From Ursus arctos (taxonomy: Eukaryota; Chordata; Mammalia; Carnivora; Ursidae), in the NCBI RefSeq assembly GCF_023065955.2, contig NW_026622985.1:5106001-5170000 (forward strand): DNA of 64,000 nucleotides, written 5' to 3'. Shown here piece after piece: positions 59,001 through 64,000 of the stretch. Below the pieces are notes generated by a model that was given only the letters and a program-made list of their open reading frames with translations, did no database searches and had not been told where the DNA came from. Both the position numbers and the translations under genes were made by a program. Each line of letters begins with the position of its first letter. The first letter of the stretch is position 1.

Positions 59001-59926
59001 GCTTGGATGGCTATGTATTTCCCCCTTAGGACTGCCTTTGCAGTATCCCATAGGTTTTGGACCTTTGTGTTTTCATTCTCGTTGGTCTCCATAAATTGAT
59101 TAAATTGATTTTTGATTTCCTGGTTTATCGAGTCATTCCTGAGCAGGATGGTTCTTAGTCTCCAAGTGTTTGAGTTTCTTCCAAATTTTTCCTTGTGGTT
59201 GAGTTCCAATTTCAGAGCATTGTGGTCTGAGAATATGCAGGGAATAATTTCAGTCTTTTGGTATCGGTTGAGGCCTGTTTTGTGACCCAGAACATGGTCT
59301 ATTCTTGATAATGTTCCATGGGAATTAGAATAGAATGAGTATTCTTTGGTTCTGGGGTGTGGTGTTCTGTATATGTCTATGAGGTCCAACTCATCGAGTA
59401 TGGCATTCAAAGCTCTTGTTTCTTTGCTGATTTCTTGCTTAGGTGATCTGTCTATTGCTGATAGTGGGGTGTTGAGGTCTCCTACTATTAGTGTATTTTT
59501 ATCTATATGTCTCTTTATTGTGGTTAAGAGTTGGCTTGTGTATCTTGCTGCTCCCCTGTTGGGGGCATATATATTTATAATTGTCATATCCACTTGTTGG
59601 ATACATCCTTTAAGAATAATATAGTGCCCTTCTGTATCTCTAACTATAGTCTTTAGTTTAAAATCCAATCTGTCTGATATGAGAATTGCTACCCCAGGTT
59701 TCTTTTGAGGTCCATTTGCGTGAAAGATGGTAATCCATCCCTTTACTTTCAGTCTGAGTGTATCTTTAGGTTCAAAATGAGTCTCTTGTAGACAGCAAAT
59801 GGATGGGTCATGTCTTTTTATCCAATCTGCAACCCTGTGGCGTGCAACCCTGTGGCATATTATGGGAGCATTTAGGCCATTTACATTGAGACTGATTATT
59901 GAGAGATATGATTTTAATGATGCCAT
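56086..59926 (-). pseudogene. L1 ORF2 (endonuclease–reverse transcriptase), frameshifted
   Basis: The total span of about 1,280 codons equals a full-length L1 ORF2. The first 541 codons (59926 to 58301) are open. They show the APE-type endonuclease with SLNVNGLN (Asn), LQETHF (Glu), INIYAPN (Tyr), VGDLNTPLS (Asp, Asn), RIDHVLGHK (Asp) and SDHNALKLEL (Asp, His), so all catalytic residues are present, and then the start of RT. A frameshift falls near 58370 in a C-run. Motif A ([10 protein letters not shown]) near 58.1 kb and FADD (57799-57811) are readable in other frames, with more breaks near 58.05, 57.7, 57.14 and 56.5 kb. The C-terminal part ends at 56086 in …MISLIYGT. A 15-bp in-frame tandem duplication adds five residues (HRVAR) early in the endonuclease. 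Confidence 0.93.
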
Positions 59927-59998
59927 GTTGCCAGTAAAGTCTTTGTTTGTATCGGTTGTGACTTTCTGTTCTGTTCACTCTTGGGGCCTTTTTTACCT

Positions 59999-60544
59999 TT
60001 ATAGAACCCCCCTTAATATCTCCTGTAGGGCTGGCTTCGTGGTTATGAAATTGGTTAATGACTGGTGATTCTGGAAGGTCTTTATTTCTCCATCAATTCT
60101 GAATGACAGCCTTGCTGGATAAAGGATTCTTTGCTGCATGTTTTTCTCTGAAAGAGCTTTAAAAATGCCCCCCCACCCACCCTTTCTCTCATTACAGGTC
60201 TGTGGAGACCTTTTAGCTTTTTCTTCTACTAACCCATCTTCCAATTCGCTGATACGTTCTTCTGCCTCATTCACTCTGGCTTTCAGAGCCTCTTGTTTTG
60301 ACTGCATTTGACTCATAGAATTTTTAATTTCTGCCAGATTCGCTCTCATTTCCGCCCTTAGAGATTCTATATTCTCATTAACATTTTCGTTAATACTTTT
60401 TTCAAGTCTGCACATCATCTTGACCACTGTTACTCTGAATTCCATTTCTGATAATTTGGTTATATCCATATCCATTAGTTCTGCGGCAGAGGCCACAGAC
60501 TCATTGTCTTTTGTTTGCTGGGGGGGATTTCTCCTTCTCGTCAT
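59999..60544 (-). pseudogene. L1 ORF1 with in-frame internal deletion (181 codons)
   Basis: It starts MTRRRNPP and continues through a basic N-terminus and a heptad coiled coil (EMRANLAEIKNSMSQMQSKQ, then EERISELEDGL, about residues 60-105). It then jumps directly to C-terminal domain text: NMQQRILYPARLSF, TTKPALQEIL. The RRM and the first part of the C-terminal domain, roughly 140 residues by family length, are missing, while the frame is kept to the stop. The protein could trimerise by the coiled coil but lacks most RNA-binding surface. The junction is near 60170-60215. Confidence 0.88.
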
Positions 60545-60950
60545 TCTGATGAGGAGAGGTTTCTGGGTTGTCCAGAGCCCAAATTATTGACCGGGACCCA
60601 GGCCGTGCGCCCTTGTTTTATAGGGATCTTAGGGATGTGGCCTTCTTGATTTTTCAGCCTGCCTTCTGGGGAAGGGGCCTGCCGTGCTGATACTCAGGCA
60701 ACCCTGTTTGGGTAGAGTCTCCGTGTCCCCTGCGAGGGGGGATGGGGATGGGCACACTGTGAGCTGGTATTTCCAGGATTTTGTTCTCTGGTGGCTTTCC
60801 CTGGCAGTTTGCTGTGCCTCTTTTGAGAGTCAGAGCAGCAGTGGCCGAATCTCAGCCTCTGTCTCAGAACAGAGGGATCGCGGACCGTTCTCCACCGATG
60901 TTCTGGCCACTTTAACTCTGTTTCTGTTGGTGCTGCTCAACCCTGCAGTG

Positions 60951-61087
60951 TCCCGGGATGTGCGCCCCACACCCGGCATCCCAGCCCTCACTTCTAGGGC
61001 CGGCGCATCTCTGTCCTTTGTGTTTCTAACACCGCCAGCCGCTCCCGCGTGCTCCTGGAGCTCCTGGTCTCAATCTGGTTCCAGTGA
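60951..61087 (-). repeat. L1 5'UTR duplicated unit, copy 1 (137 bp)
   Basis: It runs on plus from tcccgggatgtgcgcc to ggttccagtga. It matches 61136-61279 almost throughout, apart from a 7-bp extra ccgccag-type repeat in the other copy and a few substitutions. Confidence 0.95.
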
Positions 61088-61092
61088 TTGAG

Positions 61093-61138
61093 TGCTGCTC
61101 CCCTGTTGGGGGCATATATATTTATAATTGTCATATCC
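61093..61138 (-). repeat. 46-bp ORF2-derived insert between the 5'UTR copies
   Basis: It is identical to 59546-59591 in the endonuclease part of ORF2 (the region coding MTIINIYAPNRGAA on minus), in the same orientation. The last bases (tcc) overlap the start of the second 5'UTR copy, giving 2-3 bp of microhomology at the junction. Confidence 0.95.
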
Positions 61139-61279
61139 CGGGATGTGCGCCCCACACCCGGCATCCCAGCCCTCACTTCTAGGGCCGGCGCGTCTCTGTC
61201 CTTTGTGTTTCTAACACTGCCAGCCGCCAGCCGCTCCCGCGCGCTCCTGGAGCTCCTGGTCTCAATCTGGTTCCAGTGA
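61136..61279 (-). repeat. L1 5'UTR duplicated unit, copy 2 (144 bp)
   Basis: Direct copy of 60951-61087 with a 7-bp longer ccgccagccgctcc segment. It lies nearer the L1 5' end. Confidence 0.95.
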
Positions 61280-61730
61280 GCACACCGGAATTCCGTTTCA
61301 GTCTGGTGGCTCCCCAGCTCACGGTCTCAGTCTGCTCTCTCATGGGTGCCAGTCCGTGAGTCCGCACGCTCCCCTGTGCAGGTGGCTATCGCTTCCCGGC
61401 GGCCGAATGCGGCGGCTCCCTCCCCCTTCCGTTTATCTTCCGATATCTGTGCGTGGTTTCATGGCTCCCCGCTTGTACCTCAATACTCAGCCCTGGAGAT
61501 GTTCATTTGTAGAGATCCAGATGTATCTTCCTGCATCTCAGGCTGATTCCATGGATGTTCAGGCTGGTCAGGTACCTACCCAACTCGACTCAGGGGACCG
61601 GCTGAAAAAGGGGTCCCCTACTCCTCCGCCATCTTAACTCCTCCTAACTCAATATTGAGTACTTTTTAAGTGCTCATTTTCACCTATACATCTTTGGTGA
61701 AGTATTTGTTCAAATTTTTTGCTGATTTTT

Positions 61731-61926
61731 TTTAAAAGATTTTATTTATTTATTTGACACAGAGAGATAGAGACAGCCAGCGAGAGAGGGAACACAAGCA
61801 GTGGAAGTGGGAGAGGAAGAAGCAGCTCCCATCAGAGGAGCCTGATGTGGGGCTCAATCCCAGAATGCTAGGATCACGCCCTGAGCTGAAGGCAGATGCT
61901 TAATGACTGAGCTACCCAGGAGCCCC
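61731..61926 (-). mobile_element. Can-SINE, antisense
   Basis: It has the young sub-type text 'gacagccagcgagagaggga'. The perfect target duplication tttttgctgattttt is at 61716-61730 and 61927-61941. Confidence 0.96.
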
Positions 61927-62438
61927 TTTTTGCTGATTTTTAATTGAATTTTCTTATTAATGAGTTTGAGAATTATTTAGATGTTCTGGGTGTGTTCTTT
62001 ATCATATGGATGATTTGCAAATATTTCTCTCAGTCTGTGTCTTGTCTTTTCATTTCCTTAATTATTTCTTTTGAAGAACAGAAATTTTAATTTGATGAAA
62101 TCTAATTTATGGATTGTTTATTGTTTAGATATGCATTTAGTGTTGCATCAAAAAGATCTTTCCCTGATCTATGTCACAGGAGTTTGGTGCTAGTTTTTGT
62201 CTAGAAATTCCATAGCTTTAGGCTGTACGTCTAGGTCTATGACCTATTTTGTGTTAATTGCTGTATATGATTAAAAATATGGCTTCAAGTTCTTTTTCCC
62301 CCCTTTTTACATATGGATATACAATTATTCCAGCATCATTCATTGAGAAGACTGTCTTTTCTCCACTGCATTGCTTATGCAGCTTCATCAAAAGTCAGTG
62401 GTTTGTATACAGATGTATCTGTTTCTGGACTTCCCCTT

Positions 62439-62631
62439 CTGTTGCATAGTTCTATTTGTCCGTTACATTGTTCAGTTTGTCTGTTACATTGTTCATTTGT
62501 CCATCTGTTACATTGTTTTATTTGTCTGTTACATTGTTCTATTTTCTGTTATAATGTTCTGTTTGTCTGTCACATTGTTCTGTTTGTCTGTTACATTGTT
62601 CTATTTGTTTGTTACATTGTTCTATTTGTCC
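62439..62631. repeat. Minisatellite, about 9 units of 20-21 bp
   Basis: Units are of the type ctgttacattgttctatttgt with small changes, contiguous and without spacers. The old L1M has one such phrase ('ttccattgttctatttgtc' type) at this place, so the array arose by local duplication. Three of the changes are shared between neighbouring units. Confidence 0.9.
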
Positions 62632-64000
62632 TAGTGCTAATAGCATACTGTCTTGATTATGGTACGTTTATAACATAACTTGAGTTCAGATCGTGTTAAT
62701 GTTTCCAACTTTGATCTCTTCCAAAGAACTTTGTTTTTTGTTGCAACTATTTTAAGTCCTTTGATTTACTATATAAATTTTAGAATGAGCTTGTTGATTT
62801 CTATAAAAATGTCTGTTGGGATATGATTGGTGTTGTTTTGAAGCTATTGATCAGTTTTACCAATACTGAGTGACTAAAATTATGAGCACAGTATATTTCT
62901 CCATTTATAAGGTATTCTTCAATTTTTGTGCATTTCAGCAATTTTTTGAGGGCTTCAATGTGTGGGTCTTACATTTCTTGTTGGATTTGTCCCTCAATAT
63001 TTCATATTTTTAGATACTATTATAAATTATTTTTTTAAAAATTTCTGATTCTTCATTGCTAGTGTACAGAAATACAATTTATTATTCTATATTGCTCTTG
63101 TTTCCTATAAAATTGCTAAACTCATTTAGTTCTGGTGGATTTTTTTGTATATTCTCCTATTTCTCCTCTTATGATCATGTCATCTATGAATTAAAAAAAG
63201 TTTAATTTCTCTCATTCCAATAAGAATGTTTTTAATTTCTATATCTTGCCTTATCTTACTAGCTATTCCTTTAGTTAAGACTTTAATAGAAGTAGTGTGA
63301 ATGGTTATACTTATTCCTTATCCTAGGAAATAACATTCAATCTTTCAATAATAGGTATGTTAGCTGTAGGTTTTTCACAGATGTTCTTTATCACATTGAG
63401 GATGTTTCTCTCTATTCTCACATTGTTGAGAGAATTTATCAGGAATGGATATCTGTATCTATTGAGATGACCATATAGTTTTTCTTTCTTAATTCATCAA
63501 TATGATGAATTATATAGATTACTTAGCAAACGTTAAAGCAATCTTGTATTCCTTGAATAAAACCCACTTGGTTATAATGTATTATCCTTTTCATGTATTG
63601 CTGGATTTAATTGTTAAAACTACCTTTAGGATTGTCATGTCTATGTTCATGAATGATACTGCTCTATAGTTTTATTAAAATGTCTTTGGTTTTAGTGACA
63701 AGGCAACAGTCATGGATGAGTTAGTTGAAAAGTATTCCTTCTTTTTAAATTTATTGAAGAATTAATGTGGTATTGATATTATTTCTTCCTTAAATGGTTG
63801 ATAGAATTTACCAGTGAAGTCACCTGAGCCTATAGTTTTCTTCTGGGGAAGGTTGCTTTCTGTATTTAGTTTCATTAATAGATATAAGACTTCAGATTAG
63901 ATACTTTCTCTTGGTATAAACTTTGATAACTGTATGTGTTTCAAGGATTAGTGAATTTCATCTCTGTTGTCAAATTTATCAGCATAAGGTTGTTCACAAC

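Larger units (their letters stand above)
55803..61650 (-). mobile_element. Near full-length L1 LINE, antisense (5.85 kb)
   Basis: On the minus strand it has a GC-rich 5'UTR (60545-61650), ORF1 (60544 to 59999), ORF2 (59926 to 56086), a 3'UTR and a poly(A) tail (plus-strand T runs at 55796-55830). A 17-bp target duplication aatattgagtacttttt lies at 61651-61667, with its partner starting at 55788. The tail joins at TTTT/AA, the L1 endonuclease consensus. The insertion is inside an older L1M. ORF2 is frameshifted, ORF1 is internally deleted and the 5'UTR is rearranged, so it is not autonomous. Frames are still largely readable, so it is much younger than its host element. Confidence 0.95.
60545..61650 (-). 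promoter_or_regulatory. L1 5'UTR (internal promoter region), rearranged
   Basis: A CpG-rich 1.1-kb leader, as in carnivore L1s. Two direct copies of a ~140-bp unit flank 46 bp of ORF2-derived sequence (listed separately). The 5' end is at 61650, next to the target duplication. The plus strand shows open frames, but they are antisense to a promoter region and not credible genes. Confidence 0.85.
61651..64000 (-). mobile_element. Old L1M, antisense, segment 3 (runs off the window)
   Basis: It resumes exactly where segment 2 stopped: 'ctttggtgaagtatttgttc', 'gagaagactgtcttttctcc', 'gagcttgttgatttctataa' and 'tagaatttaccagtgaagtc' are successive antisense ORF2 phrases. It is strongly diverged, with no open frames, and is interrupted by a SINE at 61731-61926 and expanded by a minisatellite at 62439-62631. 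Confidence 0.88.

Noticed and set aside
60684..61637. Plus-strand open frames of 63-135 codons
   Set aside because: They lie antisense to the CpG-rich L1 5'UTR, and two of them are copies of each other through the 5'UTR duplication.
4137..61926. tRNA-like segments with A/B-box-like text as tRNA genes
   Set aside because: All belong to Can-SINE heads with the usual GA- or CT-rich bodies and A-rich tails.
62439..62631. Regular repeats as a CRISPR-like array
   Set aside because: The units are contiguous with no spacers, and the host is a mammal. It is a minisatellite.

Overview
The window is nuclear DNA from a mammal of the order Carnivora. Fifteen tRNA-derived Can-SINE (SINEC) copies or fragments, in both orientations, lie among L1, L2, MIR and LTR remnants. 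The SINE sub-type resembles copies typical of arctoid caniforms (bears, seals, mustelids) more than dog or cat copies; this is inferred from remembered consensus features and was not tested by a search. There are no prokaryotic features.

Positions 1 to about 33,150 hold the 3' half of one plus-strand gene, COBL (cordon-bleu WH2 repeat protein, an actin nucleator). Six coding exons can be placed with consensus splice sites and matching phases: 3103-3412, 15047-15141, 16324-18152, 19007-19126, 19800-20051 and 31828-31845. The last codes only for VPLLV and the stop, 11.8 kb beyond the previous exon. Together they encode the disordered middle of the protein and all three C-terminal WH2 actin-binding modules. 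Each WH2 motif ends exactly at a phase-0 exon end. The 5' exons lie upstream of the window.

The introns carry Can-SINEs, an ancient LTR-like repeat (6.1-6.9 kb), MIRs, microsatellites, and in the last intron a large old plus-strand L1 remnant (about 26.9-30.8 kb). From 33.2 kb to the end no cellular gene is visible. This part is repeat-dominated and fits the gene-poor region expected downstream of COBL.

The gene-free part has three blocks. (1) 33.2-42.8 kb holds L2, MIR, MaLR LTR, SINE and old L1 fragments. (2) 42.9-51.6 kb is a decayed minus-strand gammaretrovirus-like endogenous provirus with recognisable gag, protease, RT, integrase and env-TM pieces and a 3' LTR, riddled with six SINEs; its 5' LTR has been almost wholly lost and replaced by other LTR fragments. 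(3) 54.6-64.0 kb is an old antisense L1M interrupted successively by an LTR-like element that itself contains a SINE, by a nearly full-length 5.85-kb carnivore L1 with a 17-bp target duplication, and by another SINE.

No new gene system was found. The most unusual structures are in the 5.85-kb L1: its 5'UTR has a direct duplication separated by 46 bp copied from its own ORF2, its ORF1 has an in-frame internal deletion, and its endonuclease region has a 15-bp in-frame tandem duplication. Others are a young 20-bp minisatellite inside the old L1M, an alternative poly(A) signal that could give a one-WH2 COBL, and a hairpin in a candidate conserved non-coding block at about 14.3 kb.
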